From: Brevibacillus laterosporus LMG 15441 | GTDB taxonomy: Bacteria > Bacillota > Bacilli > Brevibacillales > Brevibacillaceae | Direction of reading: 5' to 3' | NCBI RefSeq assembly: GCF_000219535.2 | Contig: NZ_CP007806.1 | Location: 4,856,501-4,920,500 of the forward strand | Length of the DNA: 64,000 bases | In this document: positions 39,685 to 49,418 of the stretch, piece after piece | How positions within the stretch are numbered: position 1 is the stretch's first letter | Layout: each line of letters begins with the position of its first letter | Notes under the pieces: model-generated | Database searches by the model: none | What the model saw: only the letters and a program-made list of their open reading frames with translations | What the model was told of the DNA's origin: nothing | Made by a program: the position numbers and the translations under genes

Positions 39685-40554
39685 CTATTTTACAAAGCTT
39701 AATATCATTTCACGGAGTATTTTAGAAGCAACAATCTGTGTCATCTCACTATGATCATACACAGGTGCTACTTCCACTAAATCAAATCCGACCACATTGG
39801 CTCCGTTGTTAGCCATAAAATGAATCGTATCTAGTAATTCACGAGATGTGATGCCGCCAGCCTCTGTTGTACCTGTACCAGGAGCAGCAGAAGGGTCTAG
39901 CACGTCAATATCAATCGTTAAGTAGATAGGGCGATTTCCAATGGAAGGAAGCACCTGCTTAACAGGCTCCAATACATCGTATTTGTATAAATGCATATTT
40001 TCCTTTGCCCAATCAAACTCTTCCTTCATCCCGCTACGGATTCCGAACGAATAAACGTTTTTTCCTCCAAGCAAATTGCACGCCTTTTTAATTGGCGTTG
40101 AATGGGAGTACTCGTAGCCCTCATAGTTATCTCGAAGATCGGTATGGGCATCAAAGTGGAAGATAACCAAGTCCTTATACTTCTCGTGCATGGCTTGAAT
40201 CACTGGCCATGTAACCAAGTGTTCACCGCCCATACCTACAGGGATTTTATTATCCGCTAATACTTTCGCAACGAACTCGCGAATAGCTTGGAGACTGCCT
40301 TCTACATTTCCAAAAGGTAATGGAATGTCCCCTGCATCAAAATACTTCACATCCTCTAATAGCCTGTCCAAATAAGGACTGTATTCTTCTAAGCCAATAG
40401 AGACCTCGCGAATACGTGAAGGGCCGAAACGGGAGCCTGGACGAAAGCTAACTGTCCAATCCATCGGCATGCCATAAATGACTGCTTGGCTCTCCTCATA
40501 GTTTTGATGACTACGAATAAACACGTTGCCAGAATAAGCTTCATCAAAACGCAT
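39685..40554 (-). CDS. speB: Agmatinase
   Basis: Hydrolyses agmatine to putrescine and urea. Mn-binding motifs of the ureohydrolase family: GGEHLVTWPV (about 108), HFDAHTDLRD (about 131) and TIDIDVLDPSAAPGTGTTEAGG (about 213). 289 aa. ATG with AGGGGGG. Starts 12 bases after speE, so speE-speB form a polyamine operon as in B. subtilis. Confidence 0.94.
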   Translation of the reverse strand: MRFDEAYSGNVFIRSHQNYEESQAVIYGMPMDWTVSFRPGSRFGPSRIREVSIGLEEYSPYLDRLLEDVKYFDAGDIPLPFGNVEGSLQAIREFVAKVLADNKIPVGMGGEHLVTWPVIQAMHEKYKDLVIFHFDAHTDLRDNYEGYEYSHSTPIKKACNLLGGKNVYSFGIRSGMKEEFDWAKENMHLYKYDVLEPVKQVLPSIGNRPIYLTIDIDVLDPSAAPGTGTTEAGGITSRELLDTIHFMANNGANVVGFDLVEVAPVYDHSEMTQIVASKILREMILSFVK

Positions 40555-40566
40555 CTCACTACCCCC

Positions 40567-41406
40567 CTAGTCGCGAGTCAGTTCAGCTACAAAGTTAGGA
40601 AGCTGGAACACTGCTTTATGAATATCTTTGTTATAGTATTTGGTATCCATGTCTTTAATTGTAGATGGATCTACTTCTAATGGATCATATTTTTTGGAAG
40701 CAATGGTAAAGCTCCACAGACCTGATGGGTATGTTGGAATGCTTGCTGTATACAAACGAGTCACTGGGAAAATAGACGATAGGTCTTTAAATACTCGTTT
40801 GATCAATTCACGATTGAACCAAGGTGATTCTGTCTGAGCAACCATGATTCCGTCTGGTTTTAGCGCATCGGCAATTCCCTGATAAAAGCCTTTTTCAAAC
40901 AGTCCCACTGCTGGACCAACTGGTTCGGTAGAGTCAACCATGATTACATCATATTCACCCTTGTGATCATGAATATGTTTAATTCCATCGATAACTTGCA
41001 CATCGACACGCGGATTTCCCATTAAATCTTTCGCAATCTCTGGGAAATATTTTTTGGAGGCTTCAATAACTCCGCCGTCAATCTCAGCTAGTACAGCTTT
41101 TTCTACGGAAGCATGCTTAACGATTTCACGAATAGCTCCTCCGTCTCCTCCGCCCACAACTAATACTTTTTTAGGATTAGGGTGGGTGTTAAGAGCAATG
41201 TGAGTAATCATTTCATGGTAAACGAATTCATCAACATCGGTAGTCATAACCATACCGTCAAGTACAAGCATACGTCCAAATTGATTGGTATGGATAATAT
41301 CCAATTGTTGAAAATCCGTTTTCTCACTATATAGAGTCTCGGAGATCTTTGTAGTAATTCCGTGATTTTCCGTTTGCTTCTCAGTGTACCATAGTTCCAT
41401 GTTCAT
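40567..41406 (-). CDS. speE: Spermidine synthase
   Basis: Transfers aminopropyl from decarboxylated SAM to putrescine. N-terminal [19 protein letters not shown], the aminopropyl-donor motif [15 protein letters not shown] (about 79), and the catalytic Asp in [12 protein letters not shown] (about 157). Start at ATG 41406 or 41400; AGGAGG is 12 bases before the former, so the longer frame to 41439 is not needed. About 279 aa, typical. Divergent from pbpG. Confidence 0.94.
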   Translation of the reverse strand: MNMELWYTEKQTENHGITTKISETLYSEKTDFQQLDIIHTNQFGRMLVLDGMVMTTDVDEFVYHEMITHIALNTHPNPKKVLVVGGGDGGAIREIVKHASVEKAVLAEIDGGVIEASKKYFPEIAKDLMGNPRVDVQVIDGIKHIHDHKGEYDVIMVDSTEPVGPAVGLFEKGFYQGIADALKPDGIMVAQTESPWFNRELIKRVFKDLSSIFPVTRLYTASIPTYPSGLWSFTIASKKYDPLEVDPSTIKDMDTKYYNKDIHKAVFQLPNFVAELTRD

Positions 41407-41731
41407 AATGTAATGAAGCCTCCTTTTTAACCGAATCATTTCATGTTGATGGGCGATGTAATGAAGATCACATAATGCATCAACAAAATGAATTATAGAG
41501 GGTACCCCCCAAAAAGCAAGTATTTTTTGTCTTTTTATCCGATATTTTTCTTACTTCACTGCTTTTTCAGAACAGATCGCCTATTTGTAAAAGGACTACC
41601 AGTGATGTGCAAAACCTTAACGGAACAGGTGATACCGGCTTTATATAGTATGAAAATATGCTGATTTACCTATACTATCTATTAGGATTTTTCCTAGTAT
41701 TACCAAACTATGCAGAAAGGACGTGTCTTTC
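41407..41731. promoter_or_regulatory. Divergent promoter region speE / pbpG
   Basis: 325 bases without a gene. On the plus strand GTATGA (41648-41653), 17 bases, TATACTA (41671-41677) may be a forespore-type (sigma-F/G) promoter for pbpG; it is flanked by ATACT...AGTAT and AGGA...TCCT inverted repeats (41672-41700). Match to consensus is only moderate. Nothing else seen. Confidence 0.35.
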
Positions 41732-43774
41732 ATGGAAGTCATCCGCGAGCATCCCTTACTTCGTTGGCTTAGGCGGGTCAGGCTTTTTATAAAAATTCTA
41801 GGTCTGACTATGCTGGCGGCTGCATTATCCATCCTATTTCTGGTCTTATATTTACGTTCTCAGCCAATGCCCGCCACAGTTATTCATCAAACTTCAACCA
41901 TCTACGCAGGCAACGGAGAAGTTATAGATAGTATTCACAGAGGAGAAAATCGTTATGTCGTCACACTCGACAATGTTTCCCCTTATTTAGTGCAAGCTAC
42001 TCTTTCCATCGAGGATCGTTACTTTTATCAGCATATGGGCATTGATCTAAAACGGACTGCAAAAGCAGCTTACGTCAACATTGTCGAAATGAACAAAGCT
42101 CAAGGGGCCAGCACGATTACACAGCAGCTAGCTCGCAATCTGTATTTGAGTCATGAGAAAACCTGGACTCGCAAGGCAAAAGAAGCCTTACTCACCCTAC
42201 AGCTAGAGCTTAATTACACAAAAGATGAAATTTTAGCAATGTACATGAATCAAATCTATTATGGACATTCTGCCTATGGTGCAGAGGCCGCCGCGGGAAC
42301 CTATTTTGGCAAAAAAGCGAAGGATTTAACGCTTGCAGAAAGCTCTATGCTAGCAGGAATTCCAAAGGGGCCTACCTATTATTCCCCGATTACGAATTTT
42401 GATAATGCGAAAAAGCGTCAAAAATTAATCCTAGCGGCTATGCACCGTGACGGTTACATTTCCGAAAAACAAATGCGGGAGGCTTACGAGCAGAAATTAA
42501 CATTTCGTTCACCTAAGGAAGTACAAAAAGCTTCGATAGCCCCATATTTTCGGGACTATATTCTCACTTTAGCCAAGGATAAGTATGGAATCAGTGAAGA
42601 GGCTGTTCAGAACGGCGGATTAAAAATTTACACCACCTTAGACGTTGCAATCCAAAAGAAAGCGGAAGAAGCTATTCGTAAACACATGCCTAAAAATAAT
42701 CAAGAATTACAGATAGCCCTAGTAGCCATTGATCCTAAAACGGGCTTCATTAAGGCACTGGTAGGTGGCCGCGATTATAAAAAAAGCCAATTCAATCGTG
42801 TATTGAGCAAACGACAGCCTGGTTCTACCTTTAAACCAATTATGTATTTATCAGCTTTAGATAATGGGTTTACTCCTTTAACGTTGATGAAAAGCGAGCC
42901 AACTGTCTTCACTTACGAAAATGGAAAGGAATACGTTCCTAGTAATTATGGTAATAAATTTACGAATACCTTTATTACGATGCAAGAAGCCATCGCTACA
43001 TCAGATAATATTTATGCTGTTAAAACAATTAACCAATTAACACCACAAAAAATAGTAGATGAAGCCAAAAAATTAGGGATAACTAGCCCTCTACAGGCTG
43101 TACCTTCTCTAGCTTTGGGAACATCGCCTATCTCCCCTTTGGAATTAACAGCAGCTTACAGTACCATCGCAAATAATGGGTCGTACATTACACCAGTAGC
43201 GATTTTAAAAATTATGGATAATACAGGTGCCATTTTAGCTGAGGATTCCTCTGCCCATGTCCCTGTAGCAGATCCGAGTAGCTCATATGTGTTAAATCAG
43301 ATGATGCAGACTGTTTTTAGCGATACGCGCGGCACAGCTCACCGTGTTGCAGGCCAATTAAACCGTCCCGTTGCTGGGAAAACAGGCTCCACTGACTATG
43401 ACTCCTGGATAGGCGGATTTACACCCCAGCTCGTAACCAGCGTTTGGACAGGCTATGATGAAGGGAAGAAGATTGACCCGATTAAGGATGCCCGTCTAGC
43501 GGCTCCGCTTTGGGCGGAATTCATGGAAAGTGCTCTCGATAATCAACCCCCTAGCCAATTTAATGCTCCTACCGGTGTCGTATCAGTTTACATCGACCCA
43601 GTCACCAAAAAATTGGCTACCCAGAACTGCCCGCATGCGCAAGTTATGTATTTTAAGGCGGGAACAGAGCCTCAGGATTACTGTTCCGAGCATATTCCTG
43701 AGCAAGCAATACCCGATGCCAAACCACCTGAAAAAGAAAAGAAATCGTTGTGGAACAAATTATGGGGCAGATAA
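41732..43774 (+). CDS. pbpG: Class A penicillin-binding protein (PbpG-like)
   Basis: Bifunctional peptidoglycan glycosyltransferase/transpeptidase. A single N-terminal membrane anchor (about 23-48) is followed by the GT51 domain (about 75-250: SIEDRYFYQHMGID, GASTITQQLARNLYL, KAKEALLTLQLE). The transpeptidase domain (about 330-600) has the serine in PGSTFKP, SDN in ATSDNIYAVK, and KTG in GKTGSTDYDSW. 680 aa. It sits divergently beside speE, the same place as B. subtilis pbpG (ywhE), which acts in spore cortex formation with pbpF. ATG at 41732 preferred to a GTG nine bases upstream, which lies on the AAAGGA site. Confidence 0.93.
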   Translation: MEVIREHPLLRWLRRVRLFIKILGLTMLAAALSILFLVLYLRSQPMPATVIHQTSTIYAGNGEVIDSIHRGENRYVVTLDNVSPYLVQATLSIEDRYFYQHMGIDLKRTAKAAYVNIVEMNKAQGASTITQQLARNLYLSHEKTWTRKAKEALLTLQLELNYTKDEILAMYMNQIYYGHSAYGAEAAAGTYFGKKAKDLTLAESSMLAGIPKGPTYYSPITNFDNAKKRQKLILAAMHRDGYISEKQMREAYEQKLTFRSPKEVQKASIAPYFRDYILTLAKDKYGISEEAVQNGGLKIYTTLDVAIQKKAEEAIRKHMPKNNQELQIALVAIDPKTGFIKALVGGRDYKKSQFNRVLSKRQPGSTFKPIMYLSALDNGFTPLTLMKSEPTVFTYENGKEYVPSNYGNKFTNTFITMQEAIATSDNIYAVKTINQLTPQKIVDEAKKLGITSPLQAVPSLALGTSPISPLELTAAYSTIANNGSYITPVAILKIMDNTGAILAEDSSAHVPVADPSSSYVLNQMMQTVFSDTRGTAHRVAGQLNRPVAGKTGSTDYDSWIGGFTPQLVTSVWTGYDEGKKIDPIKDARLAAPLWAEFMESALDNQPPSQFNAPTGVVSVYIDPVTKKLATQNCPHAQVMYFKAGTEPQDYCSEHIPEQAIPDAKPPEKEKKSLWNKLWGR

Positions 43775-43789
43775 CATGTCAGCTTTATG

Positions 43790-43836
43790 AAAAAGGGCTA
43801 CCGTAGATCACTATTGTGATTAGGTACCCCTTTTTT
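43790..43836 (+). terminator. Rho-independent terminator after pbpG
   Basis: AAAAAGGG-C-TACC / GGTA-C-CCCTTTTTT stem with a T-run on the plus strand, 16 bases after the pbpG stop. Confidence 0.8.
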
Positions 43837-43923
43837 CTTGCGCTTTTTGTTCATTCATGCAGCTTGTTATTACGCTGGAAATCATATCTGCGCCTGGCTT
43901 TGACATATTTCTATTTCGTTATC

Positions 43924-44145
43924 TTATTGCTCCCCGCCGCCAATAACACCATTTCCATCAGTAAAAACGTGGTCGTTATAAACCGTGATAAGCCCGTTTT
44001 TTTCCAATTTATCCAGCACTTCAAAAAGACTTTCTCGCTTTCCTGCCGGTAGCCTATTAATAAATTTATTAATCTCTTGCGGTGGTACATTATTGCGGAA
44101 ATGCACTCCACCATGTTTGACAAAATGATCATTCTGATGATCCAA
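43924..44145 (-). CDS. Small conserved-looking protein of unknown function
   Basis: Charged, soluble 73-aa product beginning LDHQNDHFVKHGG, with NVPPQEINKFINRLPAGKR and a helix ESLFEVLDKLEKNGLITVY followed by DGNGVIGGG. The predicted winged-helix-like helix-turn-helix is only suggestive. TTG at 44145 follows GAGGGGGAG by 6 bases. An upstream in-frame ATG at 44199 would give 91 aa but has its AGGG directly against the start. A 79-aa frame starting at 44150 overlaps out of frame and has a less protein-like composition. No family recognised. Confidence 0.55.
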   Translation of the reverse strand: MDHQNDHFVKHGGVHFRNNVPPQEINKFINRLPAGKRESLFEVLDKLEKNGLITVYNDHVFTDGNGVIGGGEQ

Positions 44146-44232
44146 GGCATTCTCCCCCTCTGAGAAGATAAAGTATTGATATGCCTTCTTAGTGTGCATC
44201 CCTAATGCTAATTCATAACCTGCAAATTAAGA

Positions 44233-44267
44233 CAAACAGGGAGTGACATAATGTCGCTCCCTGTTTG
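44233..44267 (-). terminator. Hairpin after ywhD
   Basis: CAAACAGGGAG-T-GACAT / ATGTC-G-CTCCCTGTTTG, 16 pairs with one mismatch; TCTTAATTT follows on the minus strand, about 140 bases past the ywhD stop. Confidence 0.65.
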
Positions 44268-44404
44268 CTGACCTAGTGCTTTTTATATACAAATCTAAGT
44301 TTACTCTTTTTTGGTTTCTTCGTACAATTCTTTTGCTAGTTGTTCACACAGCGTTCATTTTTTCCTAATAAAAACCAGATTTTCAACTAGCGCCCATGTA
44401 CAAA

Positions 44405-44920
44405 CTATGCTTGTGTTTCTAAGCCCTGCTTAAGTTCTTCAGCAGAGTTTGCCCACATGTCTGCATTGTGTTCCATCAGTAATTTGCGCAATGCTGCTTT
44501 TTCGACTTCTCCTAGCTCACTTATCATGATTTTGCGCTTCATAGCAGCATCCATACGGTTAACGTGATCTACCAATAGCTTGTATCCACGGCGGGCTTCA
44601 CGGTCAATCTCCATATAACAAGCAGTTACACCTGCATAGTAAGGTCCCTCTTCTTTGCGGTCGATGGTAACCCAAACAAGCCAGTACGGCTTTCCGTTTG
44701 GAACATCTTCCTTATTCGTAGAAAATTTAATGCCTCGTTCAACAGCACTCTTGGCATGCAACGCTCCCATGTCAATGTAGGCATAATTTTCTTCAACATC
44801 AATAATAACAGAGGAAACATGACTTAAATCAAGCACTCCTTGACCAAATCCGCCATGAACATCTGTCTTTTTACTCACAATGGTAAAGCCGTTATTTTTT
44901 TTATTATCAAATAAATTCAT
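44405..44920 (-). CDS. ywhD: YwhD family protein
   Basis: 171-aa cytoplasmic protein of unknown function. Family features: NGFTIVSKKTDVHGGFGQGVLDLSHVSSVIID, AYIDMGALHAKSAVERGIKF, YWLVWVTIDRKEEGPYYAGVTACYMEID and a helical C-terminus (ISELGEVEKAALRKLLMEH). ATG with AGGGG upstream. B. subtilis has ywhD near pbpG/speE, as here. Confidence 0.88.
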   Translation of the reverse strand: MNLFDNKKNNGFTIVSKKTDVHGGFGQGVLDLSHVSSVIIDVEENYAYIDMGALHAKSAVERGIKFSTNKEDVPNGKPYWLVWVTIDRKEEGPYYAGVTACYMEIDREARRGYKLLVDHVNRMDAAMKRKIMISELGEVEKAALRKLLMEHNADMWANSAEELKQGLETQA

Positions 44921-45036
44921 GTTATCACCAACCCCTAAAAAGATCTTCTGTCTATTCTACCCTGAAAACTTATACTCGTGCAATTTTTGGGGCGCATGGA
45001 TAACATCTAGTGAAATAGATGATGTGGGACAAAAAA

Positions 45037-45066
45037 ATCTCGTTCACACATAAGCGTAAACGAGAT
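45037..45066 (-). terminator. Rho-independent terminator after ywgA
   Basis: ATCTCGTT / AACGAGAT stem, then TTTTTTTG on the minus strand, 35 bases after the ywgA stop. Confidence 0.85.
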
Positions 45067-45100
45067 GGTCATACTAGCAGACTCCAGAATGCTATACCCT

Positions 45101-45610
45101 TTAATGCTGCAAGCTAATTTGTTTGCATTCGTCGAGAAAAGCAAGTCCCTTTTGTACTTCCTCTTCTGTATAGCGCTGTTTGCTTTTTAATGTAAAGACT
45201 TTAACCAGCATTTCCTCATAGGATAAGTGCTCAAAATAAAGAATGGTGGACACCAATTCAAGAAAACGGGAATTTTCTTCATTTAAACGTTTAATCAGAC
45301 GCTCTCCTACCCCTAGGTCTACATCATGATAACGCAAAAAATCCTTTCCCAATTCGTTTAAGGAGTAACGATATACTTCGATCGCTCCCTTGCTTTCATG
45401 TTGTTCGTTCAACAGCCCAAAGCTACACAACTCATCTACGCGCAATGTCAGTTCTTCGGAATAAGGCCCGAACATATGAAACTCAAATCTTTCCTCAAAA
45501 TCCACCTGCATTTTTTTAGAGATATACACCATTTTTTGCAGTTTCTTTCTTCCTGTTACTTCACCAAGGACCTCCACTAGCCGCATTATTTTGGCGTGCC
45601 CTCTATGCAT
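45101..45610 (-). CDS. ywgA: YwgA family protein
   Basis: 169-aa helical protein with GRKKLQKMVYISKKM and FEERFEFHMFGPYSEEL (about 20-53), which resembles the winged-helix part of antitoxin/SocA-like proteins; function unknown. The ATG at 45610 overlaps the end of ywfO by 8 bases. An internal ATG at 45586 is equally possible (GAGGG 12 bases upstream). Coupled to the HD-domain gene, so the two products may act together. Confidence 0.8.
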   Translation of the reverse strand: MHRGHAKIMRLVEVLGEVTGRKKLQKMVYISKKMQVDFEERFEFHMFGPYSEELTLRVDELCSFGLLNEQHESKGAIEVYRYSLNELGKDFLRYHDVDLGVGERLIKRLNEENSRFLELVSTILYFEHLSYEEMLVKVFTLKSKQRYTEEEVQKGLAFLDECKQISLQH

Positions 45611-46901
45611 CCGACATCACTACTCCTAGTCGTTCTTTAATCTTTTGGGCAAGTTCAGCAGGCAGCGATTCTATCAGATCAGCAGGATAATAAAGCTTAT
45701 AATCAAATCTCCGCTTCCCACAAACCGCTTCTACAATCTCTGACATCGTTGATAATTCCGCTTGCTCACCGTTTGGTTTGACTAACATAATAGAAATCCG
45801 TTCTTGTTCTTTCCCAGGGCGATAATAATCATAGGGCAAATCGGATGTAGAATCAACTTCTACATAATAGTCGGGATCAATTCCCGCTTCTTGAAACAAT
45901 TCCCTGATCTCATATTCCGTTCGGAAATTTCTAGGATTATATTCGACGTATTGCAGAAGATTCCTGTCTAAAAATCGTGAACACAAATCAGATAATATAG
46001 AATCTCGCTCATTTCGCCACTGATGCATGTAGAAATAAACAATAGATTCATCCAGCATCAGATAGTCCTTCAATTGGATACGATCACAGAAAAACGGCAG
46101 GAAATGTGTCGGCTCTAATTGAAAACGGTAATCGCGCTGGAATAATTCCTTCGCACGTTTGAAAATTTTATGTAGAACAACCTCTGCACTCCGCGTCACC
46201 GGGTGAAAATACACCTGCCAGTACATTTGATAGCGTGACATGATATAGTCTTCCACTGCATGCATCCCACTCGCTTTAATCACTACTCCATCCTCAGAGG
46301 GTCGCATTACACGCAGAATGCGCTCTATGTCAAAATTACCGTAATTAACTCCGGTATAATAAGCATCTCGCAACAAATAATCCATTCGGTCTGCATCTAT
46401 CTGACTGGAAATAAGGGAGACAATCAGTTTATTCTCATACGTTTTTGCGATCACCTCCGCAACCTTTCTAGGAAAGGTCTCGCTAACCGTACGTAAAATT
46501 TGATTAATGCCTGTCCTGCCCATAATGATTTTTCTCGTCCATTCCTCATGGTCAAACCGAAATACCTTTTCAAAGGAGTGTGAAAAAGGACCATGTCCAA
46601 CATCGTGCAGTAAAGCCGCACAAAGGCACAGGAGCTTTTCTTCGTAAGGAAGATTAACTCTACCCTCGAAGGTCTCTAGGATGCGTCTCATAATTTCATA
46701 GACGCCCAGCGAGTGATTGAATCGGCTATGCTCACCGCCATGGAAGGTAAAATAACTTGTCCCAAGCTGTCTGATACGTCTTAGTCGTTGGAATTCTGGT
46801 GAATCAATTAGCTCCCAAATGACCTTCTCCCTGACATGCACATAGCGATGAACAGGGTCTTTAAACACCTTTTCCTCATCTAATAGCCTCTGCACTACCA
46901 T
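45603..46901 (-). CDS. ywfO: HD-domain phosphohydrolase (YwfO-like)
   Basis: HD superfamily metal-dependent hydrolase related to dNTP triphosphohydrolases. HSRFNHSLGVYEIMRRI (about 58) gives the first His, LLHDVGHGPFSHSFE (about 96) the HD pair, and DADRMDYLLRDAYYTG (about 172) the final Asp. A helical C-terminal extension brings it to 432 aa. B. subtilis YwfO and enterococcal relatives act on dNTPs; substrate here is inferred. ATG with GGGTGGAGGTG upstream. Confidence 0.9.
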   Translation of the reverse strand: MVVQRLLDEEKVFKDPVHRYVHVREKVIWELIDSPEFQRLRRIRQLGTSYFTFHGGEHSRFNHSLGVYEIMRRILETFEGRVNLPYEEKLLCLCAALLHDVGHGPFSHSFEKVFRFDHEEWTRKIIMGRTGINQILRTVSETFPRKVAEVIAKTYENKLIVSLISSQIDADRMDYLLRDAYYTGVNYGNFDIERILRVMRPSEDGVVIKASGMHAVEDYIMSRYQMYWQVYFHPVTRSAEVVLHKIFKRAKELFQRDYRFQLEPTHFLPFFCDRIQLKDYLMLDESIVYFYMHQWRNERDSILSDLCSRFLDRNLLQYVEYNPRNFRTEYEIRELFQEAGIDPDYYVEVDSTSDLPYDYYRPGKEQERISIMLVKPNGEQAELSTMSEIVEAVCGKRRFDYKLYYPADLIESLPAELAQKIKERLGVVMSDA

Positions 46902-46953
46902 GCTCTACACCTCCACCCTTCCCCATTGTATTTATTTTGCACATGCATCATCT

Positions 46954-47892
46954 TTATAGCATAAAATTTGGGAGAAAAAACCTATCCTCCACAAAGCGCT
47001 TCATCTTTGATGGCATAGGTGCCTTAATCTCAAGGAGCTCTTCTGTCACTGGATGCTTAAAACAAAGCTGATAGGCATGCAACGCTTGATTGGAAAAGCC
47101 CATTCGAGAACCTCGGTACAGGGTATCCCCAACCAATGGATGTCCCATGTATTCAAAATGCACACGGATTTGGTGGGTTCTCCCTGTGTCCAATGTAATA
47201 TCGACTAAGCTAACCTCGTCATTTGAAGCCAACACCTTGTAATGAGTAACCGCTTCTTCACCCTTTGGATGTACCTGACGCTTTACTTTATGCATAGGAT
47301 CGCGCTTGATCGGTTCTGCTATTGTTCCCGATTCTGGTTGCATGCGACCAGTTACGAAAGCAACGTAATTCCGCTCTATACTTCCCTCCCTTATCAGCTT
47401 ATCTGCTAGCTGATGAGCATAGGAACTCTTCGCGATTAAAATAGTGCCTGAAGTCTCGCGATCTAGGCGATGAACGGTATGTGGCATAATCGACTTGCCT
47501 TGTTTATGCCAATAAAGTACAAGTTGGTTTAATAAAGTATCATGCTGATCCTCACGAATAGGATGCGTAGTCATACCTGTTGGTTTATTGACAACAATAA
47601 AATACTCGTCCTCATACAAAACTTCCAATTGAATTTCAAATGGCGCTGGCGGTAACATGACTAACGCTTCCTGCTCGCGTTTATCATCAACAATGCGTAC
47701 AGAAATCACATCTCCAGCCTTGACCTGCCTTTTAAGAAAAGGGACCTTGCGATTTACCAGTATTCCTTTACTCCGTGTCAGACGTTGCAGCATACGTCCA
47801 GAGACCGACATTTTTTGTCGTACGATCTCCTCCACAGTCATTCCTTTTTCCTGATCGTCTACAGTGTGATCCAACCATCTTTTCATTGTCAT
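46954..47892 (-). CDS. RluA-family pseudouridine synthase
   Basis: Isomerises uridine to pseudouridine in rRNA or tRNA. N-terminal S4-like domain (about 15-70, SGRMLQRLTRSKGILVNRK), then the catalytic domain with HRLDRETSGTILIAKSS carrying the active Asp, VNKPTGMTTHP and the TGRTHQIRVHF motif. The start is probably ATG 47892 (GGAG 12 bases upstream, about 312 aa). The longer frame to 48027 adds a stretch without recognisable structure. Exact target base cannot be told from sequence. Confidence 0.9.
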   Translation of the reverse strand: MTMKRWLDHTVDDQEKGMTVEEIVRQKMSVSGRMLQRLTRSKGILVNRKVPFLKRQVKAGDVISVRIVDDKREQEALVMLPPAPFEIQLEVLYEDEYFIVVNKPTGMTTHPIREDQHDTLLNQLVLYWHKQGKSIMPHTVHRLDRETSGTILIAKSSYAHQLADKLIREGSIERNYVAFVTGRMQPESGTIAEPIKRDPMHKVKRQVHPKGEEAVTHYKVLASNDEVSLVDITLDTGRTHQIRVHFEYMGHPLVGDTLYRGSRMGFSNQALHAYQLCFKHPVTEELLEIKAPMPSKMKRFVEDRFFLPNFML

Positions 47893-48024
47893 AGCTAGTT
47901 TTTTCTCCGTTCTACAGTTTCTACGCTTCATTGTAACGAAAAGCGAGATCGGATGCCACTTTAGAGACGAGAAGCTGGTTCTATCAAGGGAATATTGATA
48001 TAGGTTATCTCCATTCATCTCAAG

Positions 48025-48055
48025 CAAAAAAGCCTGGCATCACCAGACTTTTTTT
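48025..48055 (-). terminator. Terminator after the M29 aminopeptidase gene
   Basis: AAAAAAG-C-CTGG / CCAG-A-CTTTTTT stem with T-runs on both strands, 46 bases past the stop. Confidence 0.8.
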
Positions 48056-48100
48056 CGTGCTCTATCTTGAATATGGGTTTCTTTCGCTCTTTTGATTGGC

Positions 48101-49213
48101 TTAGGATTTTAAAGCATCTGGATTAAGACCTTGTAATGTATCCAGCACAAATAGTCCATCTTTACGGATTAACACATCATCAAACCAAATTTCACCGCCA
48201 CCGTATTCCGGACGTTGAATGGTTACCATATCCCAATGCACGATGCTTCGATTGCCATTATCAGCATCTTCATAGGCCTGACCCGGAGTAAAGTGGAAGC
48301 TACCTGCGATTTTCTCGTCAAATAAAATATCATTCATCGGATGCAGCACATACGGATTTACACCGATGGCAAATTCTCCAATATAGCGAGCTCCTTCGTC
48401 AGTATCAAGAATTTCATTGAGCTTCTTGGTATTATTTGAGGTCGCTTCTACAATCTTTCCATTCTCAAAACGCAAGGTAATATTCTCAAATTTAGTCCCC
48501 ATATATTGTGTCGTCGCATTGTGAGTAAGTACACCGTTGACCGAATCACGCACAGGAGCAGTGAAAATCTCTCCATCTGGAATATTATTTTCTCCCGCAC
48601 AAATCACGTTTGGAATTCCTTTGATGGAAAAGGTCAAATCGGTTCCTGGCCCGACTAATCGTACTTTATCCGTCTTATTCATCAGTTGTTGCAGGGGCAG
48701 AAATGCATCATGCATCTTTCGGTAATCTGTTATACAGACATCAAAGAAGAAATCTTCAAATGCCTCAGTCGACATATTCGCATTTTGCGCCATAGAGGGT
48801 GTAGGATAATTAAGCAGAACCCAACGAGTATTAGCGATCATGTAATCACTAAGTGGCTTTAGCACCCTGTAATGCTCCTGACGCTTATCATTTGGCACAT
48901 CAGACATTTCGCTGTCATTATCAACCCCGTTAATAATGATGGTTGCATGCTGATCCTTGATGCGTTCTTCAGACCATTTTCTTAGATATTCTGCCCGCTC
49001 GGCACTAGCATTCATCATTAACTCCCGTTGAATACGTGTATCCATTATCTCCACATAAGGATAGGCGCCGATAGCATATGCCTCTTTTATCAGCTCCCGA
49101 GCTAGATCATGCCCGTTTCCACGGACTTCAATATTTAAAACTTCCTTTTCCTTCAAACCCACAGAATAGTGCAATAAATTATAAGCCAATTTTTTTAATC
49201 GTGGATCTTGCAC
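48101..49213 (-). CDS. ampS: M29 family aminopeptidase
   Basis: Metal-dependent broad aminopeptidase (thermophilic aminopeptidase T/AmpS family). Metal/catalytic segments CAGENNIPDGEIFTAP (about 210), GEFAIGVNPYVLHP (about 285), HFTPGQAYEDADNGNRSIVHWDMV (about 311-334) and YGGGEIWFDDVLI (about 342). The start is taken as GTG 49213, with AGGAG 7 bases upstream, giving the usual 370 aa. An ATG at 49240 is also in frame but has no clear site. Confidence 0.93.
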   Translation of the reverse strand: MQDPRLKKLAYNLLHYSVGLKEKEVLNIEVRGNGHDLARELIKEAYAIGAYPYVEIMDTRIQRELMMNASAERAEYLRKWSEERIKDQHATIIINGVDNDSEMSDVPNDKRQEHYRVLKPLSDYMIANTRWVLLNYPTPSMAQNANMSTEAFEDFFFDVCITDYRKMHDAFLPLQQLMNKTDKVRLVGPGTDLTFSIKGIPNVICAGENNIPDGEIFTAPVRDSVNGVLTHNATTQYMGTKFENITLRFENGKIVEATSNNTKKLNEILDTDEGARYIGEFAIGVNPYVLHPMNDILFDEKIAGSFHFTPGQAYEDADNGNRSIVHWDMVTIQRPEYGGGEIWFDDVLIRKDGLFVLDTLQGLNPDALKS

Positions 49214-49418
49214 GATGAGACTCCTCCAGTCCGTTCCCATTGGGATTTATTACAAATTGTAGCATAGACACTTCTCTTTGTGTTTTTGATTAAAAATATT
49301 TTATCAAAACGCCTTAGTCCATCTATGATGTTCATCTTGCAATCAGAAATAATAAGCATGGACGACAAAATCAATAATAAACTAAGTACTAGCTTATAAG
49401 AAAAGGGGGTAGTTTTAC

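Noticed and set aside
43911-44150. 79-residue minus-strand frame with ATG right after a GGGGGAG site
   Set aside because: Spacing to the ATG is only about 3 bases and the overlapping frame gives a more plausible soluble protein.
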